From Rhodospirillaceae bacterium (lineage in GTDB: Bacteria > Pseudomonadota > Alphaproteobacteria > UBA8366), in NCBI GenBank assembly GCA_002722095.1, contig PBKG01000002.1:245550-309549 (forward strand): a stretch of 64,000 nt of DNA. The letters run 5' to 3'. A program made the translations under genes and the position numbers. The notes under the pieces are model-generated. The model searched no databases, was not told the origin of the DNA, and worked only from the letters and a program-made list of their open reading frames with translations. How positions within the stretch are numbered: position 1 is the stretch's first letter; each line of letters opens with the position of its first letter. This document shows, piece after piece, positions 15,532-24,504 of the stretch.

Positions 15532-15620
15532 CGCAACCGTTTCGGCTTAAGGATTGGGGATCGTTCATCCCCGCTGTGTGTAGGGCGATTGGGGGGATAC
15601 GACTCAACCGCTGGTGCAAA

Positions 15621-16472
15621 TCAATCCGCAAAAGCTTTTTCGATAACATACTCGGCCGGGGCGGCATTGGAGCCCTCTACAAAGCCCAGGGCTTCGACAA
15701 TGGCTGACGTGTCCTTGAGCATGTCCATCGATCCGCAAATCATCACACGGTCATTTTTCGGCTCTAGCGGCGCCTTGTCGATGGCTCGGAACAGTTCACC
15801 ATTTTCGATGCGCGTCGTGATGCGTCCAATGCGATGGTATTTCTCTTGGGTTACACTGGTATCGTGAATCAATCGACCGTTTACGAATTCACCGATCAAT
15901 GGATCATCTTCGAGTGACGACACGGTGTGATAACCGTATTGCAGTTCCGCGACGGTACGACAGGTGTGGGTGAGCACCACATTCTCGAACTTCTCATAGG
16001 TTTCCGGATCACGGATCAAACTCACAAATGGTGCGATCCCGGTTCCCGTCGAGAACATGTAAAGATTCTTGGCTGGCGTGAGCGTATCGAGAATGAGCGT
16101 CCCAGTCGGTTTTTTACCAAGCAGGATCTTGTCGCCGGGTTTGAGATGCTGAAGACGGGAGGTCAACGGACCATCTTGTACCTTAATTGAAAAGAACTCC
16201 AATTCGTCGTCCCACGCCGGGCTTGCGACGGAATACGCCCGAAGCAGCGGCTTATCGTCCTTGAAAATTCCTAGCATAATGAATTCGCCGGACCGGAACC
16301 GGAAAGAAGCCGGCCGCGAAACGCGGAATGAGAACATGCGGTCGGTCCAGTGCTTGACGGATAGGACGGTCTCTTGCGTCAGCGCGTTAGGAACCGGGTG
16401 ATCCTGAGACTCGAGGGCCATCCCTTCCTGTGAAGTGGCGTCCTCAAGCGGTTCTGTGATTTCGAGAGACAT
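15621..16472 (-). CDS. fpr: Ferredoxin--NADP reductase
   Basis: 283-residue FAD enzyme of the bacterial Fpr type that moves electrons between NADPH and ferredoxin/flavodoxin. FAD site RAYSVASP (about 79-86) and GPLTSRLQHLKPGD, NADP site STGTGIAPFVSL, then CGSMDML, and a C-terminal EYVIEKAF. The first 30 residues are an extension rich in Glu/Ser not needed for the fold, so an internal start is possible. It converges on the iron permease gene. In the context of bfr and bfd it is the likely electron source for iron release from bacterioferritin (known for Pseudomonas; inference here). Confidence 0.93.
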   Translation of the reverse strand: MSLEITEPLEDATSQEGMALESQDHPVPNALTQETVLSVKHWTDRMFSFRVSRPASFRFRSGEFIMLGIFKDDKPLLRAYSVASPAWDDELEFFSIKVQDGPLTSRLQHLKPGDKILLGKKPTGTLILDTLTPAKNLYMFSTGTGIAPFVSLIRDPETYEKFENVVLTHTCRTVAELQYGYHTVSSLEDDPLIGEFVNGRLIHDTSVTQEKYHRIGRITTRIENGELFRAIDKAPLEPKNDRVMICGSMDMLKDTSAIVEALGFVEGSNAAPAEYVIEKAFAD

Positions 16473-16774
16473 TGGATCGGACCTTCATTCTTTGTCGCCA
16501 AAGAACCCTACGGTTTCGGTCACCAACGCGGTATAGCAATTATCACATATATCCTGGGGTTTAAAAATGTAACCACATGAAAAAAATGTAATTAGTGCTT
16601 GTCGCATAAATTGGCGCCCGGTTTTGCAACTAGGGCAGCACAAAGCTGCCGGCTAAACCTTTTGCTGGCGCCTCAACCAACGAAAGATTGTAATGATTGC
16701 AAATGAGAATCATTCGCAGACCTTTTTATGGCTTTGAAATGCTTATTTGACAAGCGAAAAATGGGTCGCCGGAA
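16473..16774. other. Divergent promoter region between fpr and the 16775 gene
   Basis: About 300 bases without a convincing gene, AT-rich in the middle (16540-16620), containing a Fur-type palindrome at 16698-16718. A 32-codon frame from ATG 16728 was considered and set aside. Confidence 0.55.
16698..16718. promoter_or_regulatory. Fur-type palindrome 7
   Basis: Half-sites TGCAAATGA and TCATTCGCA around a GAA centre (9-3-9, one mismatch), the cleanest of the set. It is 57 bases before the proposed start of the 16775 gene and about 226 bases from fpr, so the former is the better target. Confidence 0.7.
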
Positions 16775-17416
16775 GTGTTGGAAATCTCTGGCCGACAGTC
16801 AGTGCTGGGCCTGCGCGCGACGGTGAAGCCGCGCAAGGCTGCGTCGACCAATACGCGGTCGCGGTCAACTGGCGACGTGACAAAGGATTTCCTGGGAATT
16901 TTGCTGGATGAGGCCATGCGTGGCCAGCGGCAGCGCACGCAACAAAAGGCCCCGAAAACCCGCGAACCGGACGCCTATTCCGAAGCATTGGCTCCCATGC
17001 GGATTTCCAATTCCTTTTTGATCGCCATGGCATTCTCATCGCGTGAGGTGCCGGTGGACGGATTTCTGGGCGTCGGCCCTTATCAGGGCCAAAATGCCGG
17101 AGCAGGCTATCGTCTGCTTTACACCCCAAAGCCCCGGCGCGGTGAATATCGCTTCGAACTGATAAAGCGTTCGGCTCGCGGCGCGATTACCACCATTGCC
17201 TTTGCAAGCGTTAACAAGTTGGCCGCGCTCGAAGACGGAAAGACCCACGCTTTACGCTGGCAGCGCGACAAGAAGGGGCGCATGCGTATCTCGGTAGACG
17301 ACCATACGCTTTTCGACGTGGTCGACCGAAGCTTCGGCGACCCGTTTGACGGCTTTGCCTTCGTCAATACAGGCGGCGATTACGCGATCCGAGATCTGGT
17401 GATCAAGGTGCCGTAA
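16775..17416 (+). CDS. Hypothetical protein, C-terminal concanavalin/LamG-like fold, uncertain start
   Basis: Up to 213 residues. The C-terminal 130 residues look like a beta-sandwich (VPVDGFLGVGPYQGQ, then YRLLYTPKPRRGEYRFELIK, ALRWQRDKKGRMRISVD, GFAFVNTGGDYAIRDLVIKV), similar in style to LamG or DUF1080 domains. The N-terminal 75 residues are basic and low in structure. No in-frame ATG exists near the front; GTG 16775 is used, but MRISNSFLIA at about 17000 is another candidate. An overlapping 32-codon frame from ATG 16728 raises the possibility of a frameshift at the 5' end. Function unknown; the Fur-type site just upstream suggests iron control. Confidence 0.5.
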   Translation: MLEISGRQSVLGLRATVKPRKAASTNTRSRSTGDVTKDFLGILLDEAMRGQRQRTQQKAPKTREPDAYSEALAPMRISNSFLIAMAFSSREVPVDGFLGVGPYQGQNAGAGYRLLYTPKPRRGEYRFELIKRSARGAITTIAFASVNKLAALEDGKTHALRWQRDKKGRMRISVDDHTLFDVVDRSFGDPFDGFAFVNTGGDYAIRDLVIKVP

Positions 17417-17489
17417 AGTGGCGTTGGTTTAAAACCCAATAACCTTTTCCTCATTTGCGATCGGTTGAATCCGCTGGATTATTGGGAAC

Positions 17490-18845
17490 TTATCGCGACT
17501 CTCGTACCAGCTTGATTGTCCGGTCCACCATCTCCGGTGCGGTGCCGAGGTAGTTCGCCGGGTCGAGCAGGACGGCGATATCGTCTTTGCCGAGTTTTTC
17601 CGATATGAGCGGATGCTCGGCCAGCACGTCGGCAAGTTGCCTGTCATTGTCTATGCATTCGCCGCAGGCTTCCTGCAGCAGGTGGTGTGCCTCGTCCCGT
17701 CCGATTACCGGGGCGATGCCCATCATCACCGCTTCCGACATAACGAGCCCGTTGGTGAGGTCTAGGTTCTGGCGCATGCGCTCGGCATCGACGACGAGCC
17801 CGTTAAGCATTTCGATTGTTTTTTCCAGTGCGCCGCCTGTGAGCACGAAGGCCTCGGGCAGCAGGGTCCATTCAAGATGACCGCCGCCGATATCGCGTTC
17901 GTGTTGGGCGACCATGCAATCGAGTGCGAGGCCCACTTTTTCGCGCACCAGCCGCCCGGTAGCGACGACGGTAGGGCAAGTCACCGGATTGCGTTTTTGC
18001 GGCAACGTGGAGCTACCGCCGCGTCCAGGCTCGTAGGCCTCGCTGACTTCCGCAATTTCGGTTCGCATCAATAGTCCGATTTCCGCACCAATTTTGGCAC
18101 AGGTACCGGCGACAAGGCCCAACAGAAAAGCCGCTTCCGCCCAGCGATCCCGCGAAACGTGCCAGCTGATCGATGCTTCACCGAGGCCAAGCTCGGTCAT
18201 TGTTTCGCTGAGGACTTCGAGGCCTTGGTCGCCGAGCGTTGCATTGGTGCCGACAGCTCCGGCGATCTGGCCAACCTCTATCCGGGGTCGGGCCTCCGCA
18301 AGGCGCTGGCGATGGCGGTGAAACTCCCCGAGCCAGATCGCCGTCTTATGACCGAAGGTTATAGGGATCGCCTGGTTGCCCATGGTTCGCGCCACCATCA
18401 CCGTGTCGCGGTGTTTCTCCGACAGTGCGATCAGGGTGTCTTCGATCGTCTCCAGCATCTGGTCCAGATGCGCAAGGCCATTCTTGATCATCAATGCCTG
18501 GCCAGTGTCGGTGATGTCTTGGGTTGTGCTACCCCAGTGAGCATAGCGCCGGGTGTCCTCATCGAGCGCGTTGTTTAGCTGTTTTACGATGGGAAGAATC
18601 GGAAATCCGTTGGCCTTGAAATGTTCGGTCATCGCGGCGACGTCGATATTCTCGACTTTGGCCGCAGCGGTGATTTTTTGCGCGGCCTCCTCGGGTATAA
18701 GACCGAGTCTCGCTTGGGCCCGCGCTAGCGCCGCCTCAACGTCGAGCCACGCCTGAAACCGCGCTTCGTCGGAGAAAATTTCCCGCATTCGCGGGCTCGT
18801 AAACATGCCGGTGAAGTATTCGGAATCGATTTGACTGGTGGCCAT
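17490..18845 (-). CDS. Lyase of the adenylosuccinate lyase/PcaB (fumarase II) superfamily, copy B
   Basis: 451-residue enzyme of the superfamily that eliminates a group from a succinyl or muconolactone-type substrate, usually as homotetramer. GSTTQDITDT (106-114) and the flexible catalytic loop GRGGSSTLPQKRNP (274-287) are the family signatures; Ser278/279 is the expected catalytic base. It looks closer to 3-carboxy-cis,cis-muconate cycloisomerase-like proteins than to PurB, but no pcaG/H or other protocatechuate gene is nearby, so the PcaB label is not used. It is the last of five minus-strand genes (spacing 3 bases to the paralogous lyase) that start at 23540. Confidence 0.85.
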   Translation of the reverse strand: MATSQIDSEYFTGMFTSPRMREIFSDEARFQAWLDVEAALARAQARLGLIPEEAAQKITAAAKVENIDVAAMTEHFKANGFPILPIVKQLNNALDEDTRRYAHWGSTTQDITDTGQALMIKNGLAHLDQMLETIEDTLIALSEKHRDTVMVARTMGNQAIPITFGHKTAIWLGEFHRHRQRLAEARPRIEVGQIAGAVGTNATLGDQGLEVLSETMTELGLGEASISWHVSRDRWAEAAFLLGLVAGTCAKIGAEIGLLMRTEIAEVSEAYEPGRGGSSTLPQKRNPVTCPTVVATGRLVREKVGLALDCMVAQHERDIGGGHLEWTLLPEAFVLTGGALEKTIEMLNGLVVDAERMRQNLDLTNGLVMSEAVMMGIAPVIGRDEAHHLLQEACGECIDNDRQLADVLAEHPLISEKLGKDDIAVLLDPANYLGTAPEMVDRTIKLVRESR

Positions 18846-18848
18846 GGA

Positions 18849-20219
18849 TCAGCTTCCCCGGCGTTTGCGCGATTGGGCGAGTTCGTCCAGCACTGCGTCG
18901 ATCATCTCCGACGTGCTACCGAGGTAATTAGCGGGGTCGATCAGCGTATCGATTGCCGCTTCGTTGAGTTTGCGGGCAATTTTCGGATCTTCCATCACCG
19001 CCTGTTTCAGGGTTAGACCCTCTTCGTTGGCTCGGGCACAGGCGTCGAAGACGACGTGGTGCGCTTCGTTCCGCCCGATATGAGGAGCAAGCCCCATCAT
19101 CACCGCTTCCGACATGATCATGCCGCCGGCCATGTCGAGATTTTCCCGCATTTTCCGTTCGTCGACCTGCAATCCGCCGAGGAGTTCGAGCGCGTTTTCG
19201 AGCGCGCCACCGCAAATCACGAAGGCTTCCGGGAGCAAGGTATACTCGATCTGTGCGGCGCCCACGGGGCGTTCGTGCTCGGCCACCATGGCATCGAGAT
19301 TGAGCGCTGCCTTTTCGCGGAGCATGCGCCCGGCCGCAACCAATGGCTGGCAAAGAATGGGGTTGCGTTTTTGGGGCAGGGTCGAGCTGCCGCCGCGCCC
19401 GGTTTCATAGGATTCCGCAAGCTCCATGATTTCCGTATGGGCGAGGTAGGCGACCTCTTGGCCGATCTTGGCCAGGGTCGCTCCGATCATTGCCAACAGG
19501 CTGGTCATCTCGGCCCAGCGATCACGTGAACAGTGCCAACCTATAGCGGGCGCTTTGAGCCCGAGTTCGTCAGCAACCGCCTCGCGCATGGCAATTCCCT
19601 GATCTCCGACGGTGGCGAGATTCCCGACCGCACCAGTTATCTGGCAGGTGAGAAAGCGCGGCCGAATTTCGTCGAGCCGGTCATGGTGACGGTTGATCTC
19701 CGACAGCCAGACCGCGACCTTCGCGCCGAAGCTTATCGGCGAAGCCTGCTGCATTGCCGTCCGCCCCGCCATCAATGTCGTGCGATGGGTTTTACTGAGT
19801 TCCGCAAGCACGTCTTCGGTCCCGGTTAAGAGCTCTTCGAGGACGTCGAGTGCTTTTCGATATTGCAGCACGAGACCGGTATCGATCACGTCTTGGGTCG
19901 TACTCGACCAATGCACATAGCGCCCGGTTTCGGTGCCGACGGCGCCGACCAGCGCATGCACCATTGGGATAATGCGTGCGCCCTTTTTCTTGTAGGCGGC
20001 AATGATCGCATCGCCATCGATCGTATCCAGATTTGCCGCCTCGGATATTTCATCGGCGGCTTCTTGCGGGATCATGCCAATCCGAGCTTGTCCCCGGGCA
20101 AGGCCCGCTTCCATCTCGAGCCAACCCGCAAAGCGCCCTTCGTCGGAAAATATCTCCGACATACGCGCGCACGCGAACATATGTCCGAAATAGACGCTGT
20201 CGATGGAGGTGACGGGCAT
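18849..20219 (-). CDS. Lyase of the adenylosuccinate lyase/PcaB superfamily, copy A
   Basis: 456-residue paralogue of the next gene, with the same layout: SIDSVYFGHMFACARMSEIFSD at the N-terminus, WSSTTQDVIDTG, and ETGRGGSSTLPQKRNPI around residues 280-296. Both copies keep the catalytic loop, so both should be active; tandem retention suggests two related substrates or a heteromer (inference). It follows the Ldh_2 genes by 15 bases in one operon. The family releases fumarate or related acids from N- or C-substituted succinates; the real substrate is unknown. Confidence 0.85.
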   Translation of the reverse strand: MPVTSIDSVYFGHMFACARMSEIFSDEGRFAGWLEMEAGLARGQARIGMIPQEAADEISEAANLDTIDGDAIIAAYKKKGARIIPMVHALVGAVGTETGRYVHWSSTTQDVIDTGLVLQYRKALDVLEELLTGTEDVLAELSKTHRTTLMAGRTAMQQASPISFGAKVAVWLSEINRHHDRLDEIRPRFLTCQITGAVGNLATVGDQGIAMREAVADELGLKAPAIGWHCSRDRWAEMTSLLAMIGATLAKIGQEVAYLAHTEIMELAESYETGRGGSSTLPQKRNPILCQPLVAAGRMLREKAALNLDAMVAEHERPVGAAQIEYTLLPEAFVICGGALENALELLGGLQVDERKMRENLDMAGGMIMSEAVMMGLAPHIGRNEAHHVVFDACARANEEGLTLKQAVMEDPKIARKLNEAAIDTLIDPANYLGSTSEMIDAVLDELAQSRKRRGS

Positions 20220-20234
20220 GGCGCGCGACCTGCT

Positions 20235-21338
20235 CTAAACGAATACGAACTCGGCGTTACTCTCGCGGCAAACCTCTTCGATAGCATTGCGGAGACCGGC
20301 GGGGACGGGGATACCCGTCGTCTTGCGTTCCGCGCGCATGATTTCTTCCGGCTCGCCGGCAACCATCACCGGTTGGTCCGGATCGACCGGTGTCGAGGCG
20401 TGGAGGTCGTCGATGATCTGATCGACCGTGTCTTCGAATGAGCGTTCCGGATTGAAGATTTTCGGATCGATGGCGAGGAAGAAATGGCCCACATCCATCG
20501 TGCCCGGCGTTTTGGTCGAGGCGTCGGGGTCGCCGGTTTGCAGGCGCGCGCCGGAAAAGGCGATGGACAGGATTTCCACCATGGCCGCGAGCCCGTAGCC
20601 TTTGTGGCTCCCAAGCTCCCGGGTGCCGCCGAGCGGGGTCTGGGTACCCCCCTGTTCCTCGATGATGACGGACGCATCCGTGGTCGGGTTGCCGTCCGCA
20701 TCATTGGCCCAGCCGATAGGCAGCGGCAGGTTTTCGTTATATTTGTTGCGTACCTTGCCGCCGGCCACCGTCGTCGTCGCCATGTCGAGGCTGAACGGCT
20801 TGTTGCGCTTGGTCGGCGCGGCAAAGGCGATGGGATTGGTCGAGAAAACCGGGTCTTTGCCGAAAGTAGGCGCGACTTTGCGCATTACTGCAGACGTCGT
20901 GGCCATACCGACCAAGCCTTCGGCGGCCATCATGCGTGTATAGAACCCGGTGGCGCCGAAATGAGCCGAATTGCGTACCACGACCGTTGCCATGCCCGCC
21001 GTTTTCGCTTTCTCAATGGCGATTTCGGTCGAGCGAACGCTCGGCACGTATCCCAAGCCGCCGCCACCATCGACGAGGGCGGAGACCGGCGTTTCGTTGA
21101 CGACTGTGACCGGGCCATCAAGCGTGATCAGTCTGTCTCGTTGACGGCGGAAATAAGGTGGCAGCATCGAGATGCCGTGGGTGTCGATCCCGCAGGCATC
21201 CGCATCGGCCATGACCCGCGCGGTGGTCGCAATATAGTCGTCGGGCATACCCCACGCTTTCATCAATACCGAAATTTGTTCGCGCAGTTTTTCTTCGGTG
21301 AAATATTTGACTTCGCCTTCGCCACCCAATTCGGCCAT
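20235..21338 (-). CDS. Ldh_2 family malate/L-lactate/ureidoglycolate-type dehydrogenase, copy A
   Basis: 367-residue NAD(P)-dependent 2-hydroxyacid dehydrogenase of the Ldh_2 fold (unrelated to classical LDH). Signs: DACGIDTHGISMLPPYFRR (substrate-site Arg and His region), NSAHFGATGFYTRMA-type block, NPIAFAAPTKRNKPFSLDMATTTVAGGK, and [19 protein letters not shown] 21338 is preferred over the adjacent GTG because AGGAG is seven bases upstream. Third gene of the operon. Members oxidise sulfolactate, ureidoglycolate, malate or sugar-derived 2-hydroxyacids, so the specificity is open. Confidence 0.88.
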   Translation of the reverse strand: MAELGGEGEVKYFTEEKLREQISVLMKAWGMPDDYIATTARVMADADACGIDTHGISMLPPYFRRQRDRLITLDGPVTVVNETPVSALVDGGGGLGYVPSVRSTEIAIEKAKTAGMATVVVRNSAHFGATGFYTRMMAAEGLVGMATTSAVMRKVAPTFGKDPVFSTNPIAFAAPTKRNKPFSLDMATTTVAGGKVRNKYNENLPLPIGWANDADGNPTTDASVIIEEQGGTQTPLGGTRELGSHKGYGLAAMVEILSIAFSGARLQTGDPDASTKTPGTMDVGHFFLAIDPKIFNPERSFEDTVDQIIDDLHASTPVDPDQPVMVAGEPEEIMRAERKTTGIPVPAGLRNAIEEVCRESNAEFVFV

Positions 21339-21350
21339 CACAAATCTCCT

Positions 21351-22430
21351 TTAGTCCAGATAGAACTCGGCGCCGGTGTCGGCGGCGAGAGTCTTGAGTT
21401 TCTCGCGCAGGCCCGGCGGGATCGGGATACCGGTCTTGGCGCGTTCCTCTTCGATCATATCTTCAGGCTCGCCGGCAACCATCACCGGCTGATCGGAATC
21501 AATCCGTTCGGTACCGTGCAATTCGTCGATGAGCCGATCGGTGGTTTCTTCGAACTTACCTGCATCGCGAAATGCGGTCGGATCGATAGCAATGAAGAAG
21601 TGCCCGATTTCCATCGAGCCCGGTGTCCGTTTGCCATGATTGGGAGACATGACGAGGCTGGAGCCGGTCAGGCAGGCGCCGAGTATCTCCACCATGGCGC
21701 CGAGGCCGTAGCCTTTGTGGCTGCCGAGTTCGCGGGTGCCGCCGAGCGAGGTCATGTTGGCGCCTTCGAAGTATTGTCCCGCGTCGGTCATCGGTTGGCC
21801 CTCGTCATCGACGGCCCAGCCGACCGGAAGCGGCAGTCCTTCGACTGCCTTGTTGCGGATTTTGCCGCTCGCCACCGTCGACGTCGCCATGTCGAGATTG
21901 AAAGGCTTGTTGCGATTGGCCGGTGCGGTAAAAGCGATGGGGTTGGTGCCAAGTCGGCCTTCGGCAGCCAATGCCGGCACCACGCGAGGGGCGGACGTAC
22001 TGGTAAAGGCAAAGCCTACCAGTCCTTCCGCCGCCGCCATGCGGGAGTAATAGCCAGCAGCGCCGAAATGGGCCGAATTGCGAACCGCTACCGAAGCCAG
22101 TCCCATCTTCTTTGCCTTTTCGATGGCAAGGCTCATGGCTTGGTGGGCCACCGGATAACCGAGCCCGCCGCCCGCATCCAACAGCGCGGTGGTGGGGTTA
22201 TCGCGGAGCACGGTAATCTCCCCGTCGAGCGTGATCCAATTGTTCTCGGCGCGGGTATGATAGTTGGGGATACAGGCGATCCCGTGGGTGTCGATCCCGC
22301 GCTTGTCCGCATCGGTCATGATGGAGGCCGTAGTGGTGACATAATCGTCCGGCATACCGAACGCGCTTAAAAAAGCGGCGGTCTGTTTTTCGATTGTCTC
22401 TGCCGGGTAGTGGCGAATGTCTTCGGTCAT
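21351..22430 (-). CDS. Ldh_2 family dehydrogenase, copy B
   Basis: 359-residue paralogue with the same blocks: [67 protein letters not shown], and [15 protein letters not shown]. It has a good GGAGG site eight bases before ATG 22430 and sits 12 bases after copy C. Substrate-side residues differ ([13 protein letters not shown] instead of MLPPYFRRQRDRL), suggesting a different 2-hydroxyacid than copies A and C. Confidence 0.88.
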   Translation of the reverse strand: MTEDIRHYPAETIEKQTAAFLSAFGMPDDYVTTTASIMTDADKRGIDTHGIACIPNYHTRAENNWITLDGEITVLRDNPTTALLDAGGGLGYPVAHQAMSLAIEKAKKMGLASVAVRNSAHFGAAGYYSRMAAAEGLVGFAFTSTSAPRVVPALAAEGRLGTNPIAFTAPANRNKPFNLDMATSTVASGKIRNKAVEGLPLPVGWAVDDEGQPMTDAGQYFEGANMTSLGGTRELGSHKGYGLGAMVEILGACLTGSSLVMSPNHGKRTPGSMEIGHFFIAIDPTAFRDAGKFEETTDRLIDELHGTERIDSDQPVMVAGEPEDMIEEERAKTGIPIPPGLREKLKTLAADTGAEFYLD

Positions 22431-22442
22431 TGTCTCTGCCTC

Positions 22443-23540
22443 CTACTCGAACACATATTCGGCGTTGCATTGCCGAGCGATGTCTTTGATTTGGCCGCGC
22501 AGACCCGGCGGCAACGGAATGCCGGAGGTTTCGCGGTCGGCGCGTACTTTGTTCTCAGGCTCGCCTGCGACCATCACAGGATGGTCCGGATCTGCGGGCT
22601 TCGTTGCGTGCAGATAATCGATCAATTCGTCCACCGCATCTTCGAATTCGCCTTCTTCGAGGAACTGGGTGGGGTCGATCGCCATGAAGAAATGGCCGAT
22701 CTCCATCGAGCCCGGTTTATTGTTTCCGTGATTGGGCGAGGTATCGAGACTGGCACCGCAGAACGATGCGGAGAGAATCTCGACCATTGCTGCGAGCCCG
22801 TAGCCTTTATGACTGCCGCCCTCGGGCGTGCCGCCGAGAGGCGTTTGCGTGCCGCCGCGGCTGACATAGACCTCCGGGTCGTCTGAAGGATTACCGTCCG
22901 CATCGCAGGCCCAGCCGAACGGGAGCCGTTGACCTTCGTTCCATTTGTTGCGGATTTTCCCGGCGGCGACGGTGGTGGTCGCCATATCCAGGCTGAAATT
23001 CTCGTTCTTCTTGGTCGGCACGGCAAAAGCAATGGGGTTGGTGGATAGCATGCCCTGCTTGCCGAAAGTGGGCGCGGTACGCGGGCCCGAGCCGTTGGTG
23101 GTGGCGATCCCGATCAGGCCTGCTTTCGCCATCATCCGCGTATAGAACCCGGTAGCGCCGAAATGGGCGGATTCCTTAACCGTTACCGCCGCCATGCCGC
23201 ATTCTTTTGCCTTTTTTATGCAGATGTCCGTGGCCAATACGGAAGGTACGTAGCCAAGCCCGCCGCCTGCATCGATCAGCGCCGTGGTCGGCGTTTCCTT
23301 CACCACTTTGACCTCCGCATCCAGCGTAATCACATTGCGACGCCGGCGGTCGTCATAGGGGGGGATCATGGAAATGCCGTGGGTGTCGATGCCGCAGCTA
23401 TCTGCGTCGACCATTACCGAAGCGGTAGTTTCCACATGTTCCGGTTTCATGCCCCAGGCGGCAAGAATATTGGCGATCTGTTGGCGAAGGACGTCCTTCG
23501 GAATCCACATCACATCGTTTTCGTCGAGGCGATAGGCCAC
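22443..23540 (-). CDS. Ldh_2 family dehydrogenase, copy C
   Basis: 365-residue paralogue, first gene of the five-gene operon. GTG 23540 is preferred over an upstream TTG (23573) because GGGAGG lies six bases before it. Family blocks: [90 protein letters not shown]. It is closer to copy A than to copy B in the substrate region. It is divergent from the dehalogenase gene, with about 110 bases between starts, so the two directions may share control. Confidence 0.88.
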   Translation of the reverse strand: MAYRLDENDVMWIPKDVLRQQIANILAAWGMKPEHVETTASVMVDADSCGIDTHGISMIPPYDDRRRRNVITLDAEVKVVKETPTTALIDAGGGLGYVPSVLATDICIKKAKECGMAAVTVKESAHFGATGFYTRMMAKAGLIGIATTNGSGPRTAPTFGKQGMLSTNPIAFAVPTKKNENFSLDMATTTVAAGKIRNKWNEGQRLPFGWACDADGNPSDDPEVYVSRGGTQTPLGGTPEGGSHKGYGLAAMVEILSASFCGASLDTSPNHGNNKPGSMEIGHFFMAIDPTQFLEEGEFEDAVDELIDYLHATKPADPDHPVMVAGEPENKVRADRETSGIPLPPGLRGQIKDIARQCNAEYVFE

Positions 23541-23649
23541 GCTTTCCTCCCTCGGTGATTTCTTGTCGTTCAACTGTCCTTGATGTATCCCGAGCGCGGG
23601 TGTTTGACAATCGTGCTGGACGCCATGTTGCTAATTCGGGATTACGAAA

Positions 23650-24504
23650 ATGGCGAAATTTGTTCCGACGGCGCTGCCGGAGGAAGTTTACGAAGAAGAC
23701 GCGACTGGTGGGGTCGCGGCAATCTACGACGACATCAAAGCGACGTTTCAAACCCCGTTGGTCAATATGATTTTTCGTCGTTTGGCCATCGACGAACGGG
23801 CACTTGCTTGGTGTTGGGAGAACGCGAAACCGCTGGTCCAGTCGGGAGCGATCGGTAGTGCCGGAGAGCGCCTTGTCGACGGGCTTTTTGTCGAAGGCGT
23901 GCCCTGCGTGGCAGAAAATGTGCTGAAGCAGGCGGATATCGCGGCCGAACAATGGAAGGTGGTGCGCGCGACCATCGACAGCTACAATCGAGCCAACCCC
24001 CGAAATGTTACAACGCTCGGCGTGTTGAACGCGCTGAAATCGCGTGCGCCGGTGAACCCGCTGTCGAACCCGCCGGAGCCAATCACAACTGAAGCGGCTG
24101 CAGTCGCGTTGCCGTCCATGGTGCCGCTCGATGCGATGGAGCCCGGTGTCAGTGCAAATGTACAAACACTGATGCGTCACCGCGAACCTGACACGACCTT
24201 TTCGGTGCCGAGTATGTACCGCCACTTAGCGAACTGGCCTGGCGTTCTGGAAATCTCAGTGCAGCTGTTGGAACCGATGTTGGCGGACGGCCGTATTCCG
24301 CGTGCTGCGGCTGCGCTGACAGCGTCGGCGATGACTATAGGTGAGGAGATCGCATCAGCGGGTCCATTGTCGCCGGCTCCCGCACCTTACAGCGATGCGG
24401 GAATACTAATAGATCAAGTGATCGCCAGTTTTTCTACGAATATCCCCGAATTGATCGTGGTCGGACACGTGTTGCGGCAGGTGTTCGCGGAAACCGCTAC
24501 ATAA
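23650..24504 (+). CDS. DehI family 2-haloacid dehalogenase (group I)
   Basis: 284-residue protein of the halocarboxylic acid dehalogenase DehI family, which hydrolyses 2-haloalkanoic acids to 2-hydroxyacids with inversion, without a covalent intermediate. The N-terminal pattern YDDIKATFQTPLVNMIFRRLAIDERALAWCWENAKPL is characteristic, and a second, diverged half begins near PSMYRHLANWPGVLEISVQLL, matching the internal pseudo-repeat of DehI. Catalytic Asp/Asn residues could not be placed with certainty by eye. It ends 8 bases inside the convergent cupin gene. Its products, 2-hydroxyacids, are the substrate class of the three divergent Ldh_2 enzymes. Many DehI relatives lack proven dehalogenase activity. 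Confidence 0.75.
   Translation: MAKFVPTALPEEVYEEDATGGVAAIYDDIKATFQTPLVNMIFRRLAIDERALAWCWENAKPLVQSGAIGSAGERLVDGLFVEGVPCVAENVLKQADIAAEQWKVVRATIDSYNRANPRNVTTLGVLNALKSRAPVNPLSNPPEPITTEAAAVALPSMVPLDAMEPGVSANVQTLMRHREPDTTFSVPSMYRHLANWPGVLEISVQLLEPMLADGRIPRAAAALTASAMTIGEEIASAGPLSPAPAPYSDAGILIDQVIASFSTNIPELIVVGHVLRQVFAETAT

Noticed and set aside
15556..15572. GGGGAT/ATCCCC hairpin after the iron permease gene
   Set aside because: Only 6 bp and no T-run on either side; not reported as a terminator.
16728..16826. A 32-codon frame after the Fur-type palindrome
   Set aside because: Too short, weak start and no family; kept only as a hint of a frameshift in the 16775 gene.
20484..22370. A 628-codon open frame on the plus strand
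   Set aside because: It lies antisense to two intact Ldh_2 genes with strong motifs; GC-rich codon bias opens the opposite strand. No family likeness in its translation.
20235..23540. The three Ldh_2 genes as a DNA repeat or duplication artefact
   Set aside because: The proteins are clearly diverged in sequence and length (367, 359, 365 residues), so they are paralogues, not assembly repeats.
23604..23633. Possible sigma70 promoter for the dehalogenase gene (TTGACA at 23604)
   Set aside because: No acceptable -10 hexamer at 16-18 bases spacing.
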